Shown: piece by piece, positions 16,670 to 24,859 of the stretch
How positions within the stretch are numbered: position 1 is the first letter of the stretch
How the letters are laid out: each line of letters opens with the position of its first letter
NCBI GenBank assembly: GCA_025360395.1
Contig: JANYCH010000172.1
Location: 1-33,292 of the forward strand
Source: Cytophagales bacterium
GTDB lineage: Bacteria > Bacteroidota > Bacteroidia > Cytophagales > UBA9547
Length of the DNA stretch: 33,292 bases
Direction of reading: 5' to 3'
Program-made: the position numbers and the translations under genes
Notes under the pieces: model-generated
Database searches by the model: none
What the model saw: the letters and a program-made list of their open reading frames with translations, nothing else
Told to the model about the DNA's origin: nothing

Positions 16670-16936
16670 CCTTCTCAATACATTTTATCCTTTTTGTTTA
16701 GAACCTAAACAAATTTTAAGCTGAAAAAGTTAAAATATCGAGCCATTATAAAGTTTTCATGATAGCCACAAAAATTGACGTTTAATTCTGGCTATATAAA
16801 AAAGTAATCTGCTTTATAAAATTATTTTTCAAGCTGTTCAAAACATTCGGTTACTTATTTTGGTTTATAGCAATTAATTATATTAATTTTATAATAATAA
16901 ATTGACTTATTCTAACATAAGAACTAACTAACAGGT
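16670..16936 (+). other. AT-rich intergenic region upstream of the cellulase
   Basis: Together with the glmM promoter this makes a 320-base gene-free stretch between divergent genes. It is strongly AT-rich, with no ORF of note. TTATTTTG at 16855-16862 is a seven-of-eight match to the -7 consensus but lacks a -33 TTG at the usual spacing, so the cellulase promoter is not firmly placed. No clear direct or inverted repeat was found. Confidence 0.5.
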
Positions 16937-19900
16937 ATGAAATTTATTCAATTAATGAAACTGACTTTATTTCTTTTCATGACCATTTCGATTTCACATG
17001 CTCAAACCGCAGTGGAAATCAACGGGAAATTGAAATTAGTTGGGAATCAATTAAGCTCTGAATGTGGAAACGCAGTCCAACTTCGTGGAATGAGTACACA
17101 CGGATTACAATGGTATGGGAACTGTGTAAATAACAGTGCTTTTACTTCACTAAAAAACAATTGGAATGCAGATATTGTCCGCCTGGCCATGTATGTTGAT
17201 GAAGGTGGTTATTTAACTGACCCCAATGGTTATAAAACAAAAATAGATACCTGGATTGATCAGATAGGTGCATTAGGGATGTATTGTCTAATCGACTGGC
17301 ATTCCTTAAACCCAGGAGACCCAAACACACATACTACTGAAGCTAAGGACTTTTGGAATTATATATCAGCGAAGCACAAAGGTAAAAAACATGTTCTATA
17401 TGAAATATGCAACGAACCAAATGGCGTTACATGGGGAACAATCAAAAACTTTGCAAACCAAATAATTCCGGTTATTAGGGCAAATGATCCTGAAACAATT
17501 ATTATTGTAGGTACACCTCAATGGAGCGGAAAACCAGGTGATGTAGTAAGTGGCGGGTCACTTACAAGCCCAAATGCCTATAATGTTATGTACACTTTTC
17601 ATTTCTATGCATCCAGTCATGCAAGTTACCGTCCGGAAGTACAAAAGGCAGCAGGTTCTATTCCGATTTTTGCCACAGAATGGGGACTTAGTGATGCATC
17701 AGGTGGAGGTAGCCTTAATTTAGCTGAAGGCCAGCTTTGGATGGATATTTTCAATGGAAACAATGATGGAAAACAAAAGATAAGCTGGTGCAACTGGAGT
17801 TTTTCTGATAAAAGTGAATCATCCGCAGCTTTAAACCCTGGTTCATGTGCAAGTAGCAGTTGGACAAATACCACCGCTTCAGGTACGCAGGTAAAATCAT
17901 GGATAAGTAGTCCTGCCAAAAATTTTATTTCCTGTACAACTGCCTCGGTTGTTACAAGTGGTATTACCTCCCCGGCAAATAATGCATCCTTTAATAAAGG
18001 AACAAATATTACAATAACAGCTTCAGCAGCAACTACCCAGGGAACAATTACAAAAGTTGAATTCTTTGAAGGAGCAACCCTTCTGGGTACTTCAACTAAT
18101 TCTCCATACAGCATTTCAATTTCAACACTTGCTTTAGGATCTCATAGTATTACTTCAAAAGCCACGGACTCTAACGGATCTACAGCGACCAGTCCTCCTG
18201 TTGCTGTCACAGTCAATAATTCAGTTGTTACTTCTTCCATAACATCACCAGCAAATAATGCTTCTTTCAATCAGGGTGCAAGTATCACCATATCAGCCTC
18301 TGCAGCAACCACCCAGGGATCAATTACAAAAGTCGAATTTTTTGAAGGAGCAACCCTTCTGGGTACTTCAACTTCTTCGCCTTTCAGCATTTCAATTTCA
18401 ACACTTGCTCCAGGATCTCATAATATTACGGCAAAAGCAACGGACTCTAACGGATCTACAGCGACCAGCACTCCTGTTAGCATCGTTGTGAATAATTCTG
18501 TTGTTAGTTCATCCATAATATCACCGGCCAATAATGCTTCTTTCAATCAGGGTACAAGTATCACCATAACAGCCTCTGCAGCAACCACCCAGGGATCAAT
18601 TACAAAAGTCGAATTCTTTGAAGGAGCAACCCTTCTCGGTACTTCAACTTCTTCCCCATTCAGCATTTCAATTTCAACACTAGTTCCAGGTTCTCATAAT
18701 ATTACCGCCAAAGCAACGGACTCTAACGGATCGACTTCTACCAGCACTCCTGTTAGCATCGTTGTGAATAATTCAGTTGTTACTTCTTCCATAATATCAC
18801 CAGCAAATAATTCTTCTATAGTAACAGGAAATGGGATTAATGTTAATGCAACAGCATCAACAACGAGCGGCAGTATTACCAAGATTGAATTTTATGTAGA
18901 TAATGTTCTTTCAGCCACCGATGTTTCTTCTCCTTATCAATTTTCTACCGGAACTAATCTTAGTGTTGGAAGCCATATCCTTTCAATCAAGGCTTTTGAT
19001 TCCAATAATTCTGTTAACAGCCAAAGTATTTCAATAACCGTTATAAATTCTCCCTTAACATTAGACTTAACCTCACCTACAAACGCTGATTATACTATAG
19101 GAACTGATATTATAATATCAGCAGATGCTTCTACAACTGTTGGAAGTATTTCAAAATTAGAATTTTATATTGACGGAACCCTCATGGGTTCTGATTTTAC
19201 CACACCATATTCTTATACGGCAACAGGATTAAATTCGGGAAGCCATATTATTTATGCCAAAGCTTTTGATTCTAATAACAATACATCGGTAACAACTTCC
19301 AAAACAATAAACTTATATACACCAGTTTATAAAGTTACAAATGCTCCTATTGTGGATGGGAACATTGATGTAATTTGGAAAAATTCTTCAATCCCAACAT
19401 CTTATTTGACTAAAACCATTGTAAATACAAGTGTAGGTGCAAGTGACTTGTCTGGAAGTTTCAAAACTTTATGGGACAACAATTATATTTATGTTCTAGG
19501 TGACATTACGGATGACCTTAAAAATAATGATAGTCCTGAGGCCTATAATGATGATGCTGTTGAAGTATACCTTGATATCAATAATGATAAAGCTACAACT
19601 TATGGAACTAATGACGCACAATACACTTTTGGATGGAATGATGGTACAATAGTAGCATCTCTTCCTGGTGGCCATTCAATAACAGGTATTACTTATTCAA
19701 TTGCTGATAAACCTGGAGGATATATTTTCGAAGCTCGTATTCCGTGGTCCGCATTAGCAGCAAGTCCAATGCCTGGCCATAAAGTAGGTTTTGACTTTAT
19801 GATTAATGATGATGACGATGGAGGACTTAGAGATGGTAAAATGTCATGGAATTCCACAACAGACAATGCCTACCAGGACCCTTCATTATTTGGAACTGTT

Positions 19901-20941
19901 ATATTAATGGATGCATTACCATGTCCGTTACCTGGAAATGCAGGAAATATCCTGGGTAACCACACTATATGTTCACAATCTACTGGACAGGTATTTTCTA
20001 TTTCAAGTGTTCCAAATGCAAACGGATACAATTGGGTTTTACCAGCTGGTTACACCATTACCAACGGCCTTAATACTACGGTAATAACTGTTTCATTAAA
20101 TTCCGGCGCAACTTCAGGGCCAATTAGTGTAACACCAACCAATAACTGCGGAAACGGTCTGAGTTCAACTCTGGCAATTCAAGTAAACTCCCTTCCTTTC
20201 TTATCCATAAACTCTACTAAAAACATTGTCTGCCAGGGAGATGCTGTTACATTAACTGGTAGTGGGGCTTCGGCTTATGCATTTGATAATGGTGTAAAAA
20301 ATGAAATACCCTTTATACCAGATATAACAAAAAGTTACCAGATGACAGGTACAGATGTGAATGGCTGTCAAAAAAGCATCTCCACCAGCATTATAGTCAA
20401 TGCCCGTCCGGGAATACCCGTGATAGTTGCCCCGACGCCATTGTGCAATAACGTTTCAAATGACTTTACTATTTCATCTTCAGTAAAAGGATCCGTTTAT
20501 AACTGGACAGCAACAAGTTCCACAAATATCGCAGGTCAGAATTCACCTAAAGCCAGCATTACTTTTAAAACCGGCTTAACCTCTGCTGATGTCACAGTTA
20601 CTGAAACCAACAGTTTAAATTGTACAAGCTCCGCTGGTAGACAAACAGTTTTTTTTACTTCTTGTACATTATCGGGCATTTCAGAAAGTGATATTGCGGA
20701 CCAACTGAAAATATTCCCTAATCCATTCCAAAACAACATCAATATTTCTTTGGGCTCACTTGCTGGAGAAACCAGCAAAATAGAACTTACAGATATTGAA
20801 GGGAAAATTGTGGGTAGCAGAGAAAAAAATATGCTATCAGATCAAAATACCTTAGGTGAAAATTTACAAGCTGGGCAATACATCCTGAGAATAATAACTG
20901 AGTATAAGGTTATTGTAAGATCAGTTATAAAAATTCAATAA
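16937..20941 (+). CDS. Secreted GH5_2 endoglucanase with Ig-like repeats, CBM9-like domain and T9SS sorting domain
   Basis: A 1334-residue multidomain cellulase. Signal peptide at about 1-22; GH5 subfamily 2 catalytic domain at about 24-330, closely like Bacillus Cel5 (LRGMSTHGLQWYGN, IDWHS), with acid/base Glu160 in CNEPNG and nucleophile Glu248 in ATEWG. Five Ig-like (Big_7-type) repeats of about 92 residues follow at about 339-793; the first three are nearly identical. A CBM9-like domain (APIVDGNIDVIWK to the VILMD end, about 795-992), PKD/Ig-like modules (about 996-1240) and a type A T9SS C-terminal domain (KIFPNPFQNNINI.., about 1250-1334) complete it. The enzyme should cleave internal beta-1,4-glucan bonds outside or on the cell surface. 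No other carbohydrate-active genes are adjacent. Confidence 0.93.
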   Translation: MKFIQLMKLTLFLFMTISISHAQTAVEINGKLKLVGNQLSSECGNAVQLRGMSTHGLQWYGNCVNNSAFTSLKNNWNADIVRLAMYVDEGGYLTDPNGYKTKIDTWIDQIGALGMYCLIDWHSLNPGDPNTHTTEAKDFWNYISAKHKGKKHVLYEICNEPNGVTWGTIKNFANQIIPVIRANDPETIIIVGTPQWSGKPGDVVSGGSLTSPNAYNVMYTFHFYASSHASYRPEVQKAAGSIPIFATEWGLSDASGGGSLNLAEGQLWMDIFNGNNDGKQKISWCNWSFSDKSESSAALNPGSCASSSWTNTTASGTQVKSWISSPAKNFISCTTASVVTSGITSPANNASFNKGTNITITASAATTQGTITKVEFFEGATLLGTSTNSPYSISISTLALGSHSITSKATDSNGSTATSPPVAVTVNNSVVTSSITSPANNASFNQGASITISASAATTQGSITKVEFFEGATLLGTSTSSPFSISISTLAPGSHNITAKATDSNGSTATSTPVSIVVNNSVVSSSIISPANNASFNQGTSITITASAATTQGSITKVEFFEGATLLGTSTSSPFSISISTLVPGSHNITAKATDSNGSTSTSTPVSIVVNNSVVTSSIISPANNSSIVTGNGINVNATASTTSGSITKIEFYVDNVLSATDVSSPYQFSTGTNLSVGSHILSIKAFDSNNSVNSQSISITVINSPLTLDLTSPTNADYTIGTDIIISADASTTVGSISKLEFYIDGTLMGSDFTTPYSYTATGLNSGSHIIYAKAFDSNNNTSVTTSKTINLYTPVYKVTNAPIVDGNIDVIWKNSSIPTSYLTKTIVNTSVGASDLSGSFKTLWDNNYIYVLGDITDDLKNNDSPEAYNDDAVEVYLDINNDKATTYGTNDAQYTFGWNDGTIVASLPGGHSITGITYSIADKPGGYIFEARIPWSALAASPMPGHKVGFDFMINDDDDGGLRDGKMSWNSTTDNAYQDPSLFGTVILMDALPCPLPGNAGNILGNHTICSQSTGQVFSISSVPNANGYNWVLPAGYTITNGLNTTVITVSLNSGATSGPISVTPTNNCGNGLSSTLAIQVNSLPFLSINSTKNIVCQGDAVTLTGSGASAYAFDNGVKNEIPFIPDITKSYQMTGTDVNGCQKSISTSIIVNARPGIPVIVAPTPLCNNVSNDFTISSSVKGSVYNWTATSSTNIAGQNSPKASITFKTGLTSADVTVTETNSLNCTSSAGRQTVFFTSCTLSGISESDIADQLKIFPNPFQNNINISLGSLAGETSKIELTDIEGKIVGSREKNMLSDQNTLGENLQAGQYILRIITEYKVIVRSVIKIQ
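17955..18782 (+). repeat. Three tandem 276-bp near-identical repeats inside the cellulase gene
   Basis: Landmark GGAGCAACCCTTCT recurs at 18071, 18347 and 18623, giving an exact 276-base (92-codon) period. Units two and three are almost identical over most of their length and unit one is slightly more diverged. Each unit encodes one Ig-like domain beginning SSITSPANNASFN.. and ending PVSIVVNNSVV. Two further units at about 18783-19320 encode the same fold but have little DNA identity. The similarity points to recent duplication or gene conversion. Confidence 0.9.
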
Positions 20942-20993
20942 AATATATTGTGAAGATTGAGCTTATATTTAAGCTCAATCTTCACAATATATT
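20942..20993. terminator. 24-bp perfect hairpin, bidirectional terminator (cellulase / Lrp)
   Basis: Two perfectly complementary 24-base arms (20942-20965 and 20970-20993) enclose the loop TATT. The stem begins with the base after the cellulase stop codon and ends one base before the stop of the convergent regulator gene, so it fills the whole gap. AT-rich stem ends replace a T-tract. Confidence 0.75.
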
Positions 20994-20994
20994 A

Positions 20995-21471
20995 CTATTT
21001 ACCTTCCGGAATAGGCATTACCTTAGATTGTTTATAATTCGCCAGAACTACCATAGATTGCATATTCCCTATTTCTTCTATCTGGCTTAGTTTATCTAAA
21101 ATCAATTTTTGATAACTTGGTATATCGGTAGTTAAAACCTTTAAGAGAAAGTCACCTGAACCCGTTATATGATGACATTCTATAACCTCCTGTAAGCTTC
21201 CTATTTTCTCCACAAAAGCATTGATCTGGTTCATTTTATGGCTTGAAAGGGATATAAGAATAAAAATACTTACTCCTAACCCAAGCATTTGAGTGTCAAG
21301 CTGGGCATGATAACTTTTTATAAGTCCGGAAGACTCAAGTTTTTTTACACGCTCCAATGTGGGGGCAGGCGAAAGCCCTATTTCTTTTGATAATTGTGCA
21401 TTTGTAATTTTAGCATCAGACTGGAGTATTTCCAGTATTTTCCTGTCTATTTTATCTAGTTTGAAATTCAT
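20995..21471 (-). CDS. Lrp/AsnC family transcriptional regulator
   Basis: A 158-residue feast/famine regulator. The N-terminal winged helix-turn-helix reads LDKIDRKILEILQSDAKITNAQLSKEIGLSPAPTLERVKKLE in two stretches (about residues 4-45), and the C-terminal RAM/AsnC ligand domain has GLGVSIFILISL and ECHHITGSGDFLLKV. Such regulators bind amino acids and form octamers that bend promoter DNA. It follows bioA on the same strand by 91 bases and converges on the cellulase. Its ligand and targets are unknown; Leu-responsive-type control of amino-acid genes is the usual role. Confidence 0.93.
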   Translation of the reverse strand: MNFKLDKIDRKILEILQSDAKITNAQLSKEIGLSPAPTLERVKKLESSGLIKSYHAQLDTQMLGLGVSIFILISLSSHKMNQINAFVEKIGSLQEVIECHHITGSGDFLLKVLTTDIPSYQKLILDKLSQIEEIGNMQSMVVLANYKQSKVMPIPEGK

Positions 21472-21562
21472 ATTTAATTCTTTCTAATGAGACCAAGGAT
21501 TTACCTGAAAATTAGGCTAATTAACAATTCAAGTAATACAATATTGCTGATTTAGCCAAATA

Positions 21563-22837
21563 TTATTTTTCCAAATATTCTAAAACAACATTTTGAGCAT
21601 GTAAAAGCTCATCTTCCTTAGTGCAGTAAGGTGGAGAAAGATAAAGTGCATTTCCAAGCGGTCTTAAAAGCAAATCCTTATCTAGGAAGTATTGATAGGC
21701 ATCCTCTGATTGTGAATCAAAATATCCTTTCGACTTTTCTGGTCGCTGGCTCATGGTTAAAATAGTACCAATACTTGCAAACCATTCCAGCTTTTTATTT
21801 CCTTCTAATTTTTTTAGGAACTGGCTTTGAATTTGGGAAATCATATCAATTTTCCTTTTGCAATCATCACTTAAAAGCAGGTCAAGGCTTGCATTGGCCG
21901 CAGCGCATGAAAGAGCATTACCGGTATACGAATGCCCATGAAGAAAAATTTTTCTCTTGTCGGTACTATTAAATGCCTCGTAAATATTTTTTGTGGCTGC
22001 TGTTGCTCCTAATGGTAGAAAGCCGCCCGTTATTCCTTTTGACAAACAAATTATATCTGGTTTTATAGTGAAATGTTCAGAAGCAAACAATTTGCCGGTT
22101 CGTCCAAATCCAGTCATAACTTCATCAGCAACAAGCAATACTTCGTTATCCCGACAAAGCTTAAGTATTTTTTCCTGTAACGCTTTGTTGAATAATCGCA
22201 TACCGCCCACTCCCTGAATCAGAGGCTCATAAACTAATGCAGCAACAAGACCAGAGTTAAATTCCCTTTTCAGTACCTCGAGAGTTTTAGAAATATTTTG
22301 TTCATCTGGAAAAGGAAGATAAACAACTTCAAAGAGATGATTTTGAAAGGGCTGGTTAAAAGGTTCCGGTCCAGCAAGAGACATTGCCCCAAAAGTATCA
22401 CCATGATATCCTCCTTCAAATGCCAGAATCCGGGTCTTTTGTTTACCTGCATTGTACCAATACTGCAATGCCATTTTTAATCCTACTTCTACCGCTGTAC
22501 TTCCATTATCAGAAAAAAAGATTTTGTCCATTTTTCCGGGAAGTATAGCTATTAATCTTTCGGCAAGATGAATAGCTGGTTCGTGTGAAAAACCTGAAAA
22601 GATGACATGACTTAATGTTTCTGCTTGTTTTTGAATTGCCTGAACTATATGAGGATGATTGTGTCCATGTAAGTTTACCCACCATGACGAGACCATGTCT
22701 GATAATATCCTACCTTCGGTTGTATATATTTTATTGCCTAACGCCCTTTCAACCAGAATATTTGGAGAATTCTTGAAAATATCAAAAGGATGCCATACAA
22801 ATTTCTTGTCTTTATCAGCTAAAGAATTACTGTTCAT
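21563..22837 (-). CDS. bioA: Adenosylmethionine-8-amino-7-oxononanoate aminotransferase BioA
   Basis: A 424-residue PLP-dependent class III aminotransferase that makes 7,8-diaminopelargonic acid (DAPA) from KAPA with SAM as amino donor, in biotin synthesis. It shows the BioA start WHPFDIFKNSP, WWVNLHGHNHP, the PLP-phosphate contact DNGSTAVE, EGGYHGDTFGAMS, LVADEVMTGFGRTG and the PLP lysine in LSKGITGGFLPL. HGHSYTGNALSCAAANASL is also typical. The frame starts one codon earlier at TTG, but the ATG at 22837 (MNSNSLADKDKKF) is preferred; it overlaps the bioD end by 11 bases. A weak stem-loop (21540-21564) overlaps the stop. Confidence 0.93.
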   Translation of the reverse strand: MNSNSLADKDKKFVWHPFDIFKNSPNILVERALGNKIYTTEGRILSDMVSSWWVNLHGHNHPHIVQAIQKQAETLSHVIFSGFSHEPAIHLAERLIAILPGKMDKIFFSDNGSTAVEVGLKMALQYWYNAGKQKTRILAFEGGYHGDTFGAMSLAGPEPFNQPFQNHLFEVVYLPFPDEQNISKTLEVLKREFNSGLVAALVYEPLIQGVGGMRLFNKALQEKILKLCRDNEVLLVADEVMTGFGRTGKLFASEHFTIKPDIICLSKGITGGFLPLGATAATKNIYEAFNSTDKRKIFLHGHSYTGNALSCAAANASLDLLLSDDCKRKIDMISQIQSQFLKKLEGNKKLEWFASIGTILTMSQRPEKSKGYFDSQSEDAYQYFLDKDLLLRPLGNALYLSPPYCTKEDELLHAQNVVLEYLEK

Positions 22838-23435
22838 CAAGCTTTAGTTTTTTGGAATATGCTAAAATTACGTCAGTATTAATTTCATCCTCTTCATTTA
22901 TTACCAAAAGGGTTTTCAAGCCCGAAATTTTGGATATAATATCAATCGCCCCAAAAGTATCATTTCCATTAAATACCAGGCCTCTTATCAGCGTATCTCT
23001 TCTTTTCAATTCATTTATACTTAGCAATGCATGGTTTATACAGCCTAAATAAAGGCGTATAACCAAAACGATTTCTATTTTTTCAACTGATATAAAATCT
23101 AATAGAAATTCCCCCCTTTCATTAAGTGGGACCAACAAACCTCCTGCACCCTCAATTATCAGGTGGTTGTTAGTTTTTGGGACATTAAATTCGCTTAAAG
23201 CAATTAATTTATTTTCAAGAGAAGCCGCTTTGTGTGGTGAAACAGGTTCTTTAAACAAATAAGTTTCTGAAAATATCCTTACAGGAAAGGATATTAATTT
23301 CTTTAAACTGGAGGAATCTGAGATCTGACCTGTTTGAACTGGCTTCCAATAATCTGCTTTTAAATGCTGGCAAAATATTGCGGAAACAAGCGTTTTGCCA
23401 CAATCAGTTCCTATAGCTGTGATAAATAAGTTCAA
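22827..23435 (-). CDS. bioD: Dethiobiotin synthetase BioD
   Basis: A 202-residue ATP-dependent ligase that closes the ureido ring of dethiobiotin from DAPA and CO2, the step after BioA. The P-loop is GTDCGKT (residues 9-15), followed by YWKPVQTG and the IEGAGGLLVPLNE motif near residue 97. It is slightly shorter than the E. coli enzyme but has the core motifs. The start codon is TTG and overlaps the stop of the preceding DUF2750 gene (TTGA); its end overlaps bioA. bioB and bioF are not in this window. Confidence 0.93.
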   Translation of the reverse strand: MNLFITAIGTDCGKTLVSAIFCQHLKADYWKPVQTGQISDSSSLKKLISFPVRIFSETYLFKEPVSPHKAASLENKLIALSEFNVPKTNNHLIIEGAGGLLVPLNERGEFLLDFISVEKIEIVLVIRLYLGCINHALLSINELKRRDTLIRGLVFNGNDTFGAIDIISKISGLKTLLVINEEDEINTDVILAYSKKLKLDEQ

Positions 23436-23878
23436 TGGAGCGATTTTCTTTCTTCTTCGATTACTTCAAGAAGCATTTTCTCGAAATCATCAAGGCTTTT
23501 GTAAAATTTAAACTTCATATCTTTGTTCTGTCGCTTTAGTTCCTGCACTAATTTCAATGCAAGGTCAATTGAATCTACTTCTGCACCTTCCAGGTTAGGT
23601 TCCCAATCTATTCCAGCCAAAATATATTCTTTGTACATGCCAATGCACCAATTCTCCATAAATTCTGAAAGGTGAAGGAATTTAGGCTTGTAAACTTCCC
23701 ATTCGTCAACAGCACATAATTTTGCCAATTCCTCAGATGACCAAAATGGATAAACTACAGTATCTTCCAGTTCACATGAATCTGCATTTGACCAACCTTG
23801 ATCACAATGAAGTCCCCAAACCTTTTCATGATTAACTAACTGTATTATAAATTTTTGCTTTTGTTCTTCTGCATCCAT
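23432..23878 (-). CDS. DUF2750 domain protein, first gene of the bioDA operon
   Basis: A 148-residue cytosolic protein that looks like the uncharacterised DUF2750 family. The features are HEKVWGLHCDQGW near the N-terminus, VVYPFWSSEELAKLC, EWEVYKPKFLHLSEFMENW and GIDWEPNLEGAEVDSIDLALKLVQEL. Function is unknown. The frame extends 29 codons upstream, but that extension is hydrophobic and unlike the family, so the ATG at 23878 (MDAEEQKQKF) is chosen. Its TGA stop overlaps the bioD TTG start, so the gene is translationally coupled to biotin synthesis. It is divergent from the hydrolase gene. Confidence 0.78.
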   Translation of the reverse strand: MDAEEQKQKFIIQLVNHEKVWGLHCDQGWSNADSCELEDTVVYPFWSSEELAKLCAVDEWEVYKPKFLHLSEFMENWCIGMYKEYILAGIDWEPNLEGAEVDSIDLALKLVQELKRQNKDMKFKFYKSLDDFEKMLLEVIEEERKSLH

Positions 23879-23927
23879 CGTCTTACTATATACTTTCAAT
23901 ATGGATGGCAATATCTTAAAAAAATAA

Positions 23928-23959
23928 ATCAGATGTTCAGACCATTCGACATATCTGAT
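23928..23959. promoter_or_regulatory. Inverted repeat upstream of the DUF2750-bioDA operon
   Basis: ATCAGAT (23928-23934) and ATCTGAT (23953-23959) form a 7-bp inverted repeat with an 18-base spacer in the divergent region. The placement would suit an operator for either direction. The match is short and could be chance. Confidence 0.25.
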
Positions 23960-24024
23960 CACCATTGAAAATAATTTTAGGTAAATTGCTGGAATAAACT
24001 TAAAACCTATGCTTCATTCTATAT

Positions 24025-24666
24025 ATGTTGTCTATTAAGATATTTACTTTCAACCCATTACAAGAAAACACATATGTTCTTTGGGACGAAACTATGGAAT
24101 GTATAATTATTGATCCTGGGTGTTACGATAAAGAAGAAAAACAAAAACTGAAATCATTTATTGAAGATTCCAAGCTTAAACCTGTCAGGTTATTAAATAC
24201 ACATTGCCACGTAGACCACGTTTTAGGCAATGCTTTTATTTTCAGTTCTTATGGTTTGAAAGTAGAAACAAGCAAAATTGAAGAAGCACAATTAAGAAGT
24301 GTAAAAACATATGCTCCAATGTATGGTTTCCATCAATTTGAAGAATCAGAAGTAGGGAACCATATTGAAGAAGGTGAGACAATTAGCTTTGGAAACTCAA
24401 TCCTGGAAATTCTTTCTGTTCCTGGCCACAGTCCGGGGCATTTAGCTTTTCTTAACAAAGAACAAAACATTTGTATTGCAGGAGATGTGCTTTTCAGAGG
24501 AAGTATAGGTAGGACAGATCTTCCCGGAGGAAATTTTTCCCAACTTGAAAAAAGCATAAAAAGCAAACTGTATACCTTACCAGGGACAATGCAGATTTAT
24601 CCTGGACATGGTCCTAAAACTGATATAAATTATGAAAAGGTTAATAATCCTTATGTAAGAAGTTAA
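24025..24666 (+). CDS. MBL-fold metallo-hydrolase (glyoxalase II-like)
   Basis: A 213-residue metallo-beta-lactamase-fold hydrolase. Metal ligands are in THCHVDH (His60, His62, Asp64, His65), VPGHSPGH, IAGDVLFRGSIGRTDLPGG and YPGHGPKT, in the order typical of small cytosolic glyoxalase-II-like hydrolases that cleave thioesters. The start MLSIKIFTFNPLQENTYVLW is the canonical opening of this subgroup. The Cys within the HxHxDH motif (His-Cys-His) is a minor variant. It is likely single-gene; short AT-rich stems (24672-24686 and 24702-24716) follow the stop. The substrate cannot be told from sequence. Confidence 0.9.
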   Translation: MLSIKIFTFNPLQENTYVLWDETMECIIIDPGCYDKEEKQKLKSFIEDSKLKPVRLLNTHCHVDHVLGNAFIFSSYGLKVETSKIEEAQLRSVKTYAPMYGFHQFEESEVGNHIEEGETISFGNSILEILSVPGHSPGHLAFLNKEQNICIAGDVLFRGSIGRTDLPGGNFSQLEKSIKSKLYTLPGTMQIYPGHGPKTDINYEKVNNPYVRS

Positions 24667-24859
24667 CTTTCTAATAGATACTATTACTTATTAATTAATT
24701 AACCTTTTAATAAGGTGAATCAATTTTAATTTCTATAGTTTTGTAGTTAATCAAAATATAAAATTGAAAGGTAAAGCTACCTGAATGTAAATATTGATAT
24801 ATTGTTGAAAGGTAATATGCTACTCCTGAATTGTGTTTAGAATCAAATTATTAATCTAT

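Noticed and set aside
16855..16862. TTATTTTG as the cellulase promoter -7 box
   Set aside because: Second position deviates from TAnnTTTG and no TTG lies at the usual distance.
17626..18114. 162-codon minus-strand ORF inside the cellulase gene
   Set aside because: It is antisense to the GH5/Ig coding region and arises from its codon usage; no recognisable protein features.
17955..19320. Tandem repeats considered as a CRISPR array
   Set aside because: Units are 276 bp, contiguous and in frame, encoding Ig-like domains; no spacers.
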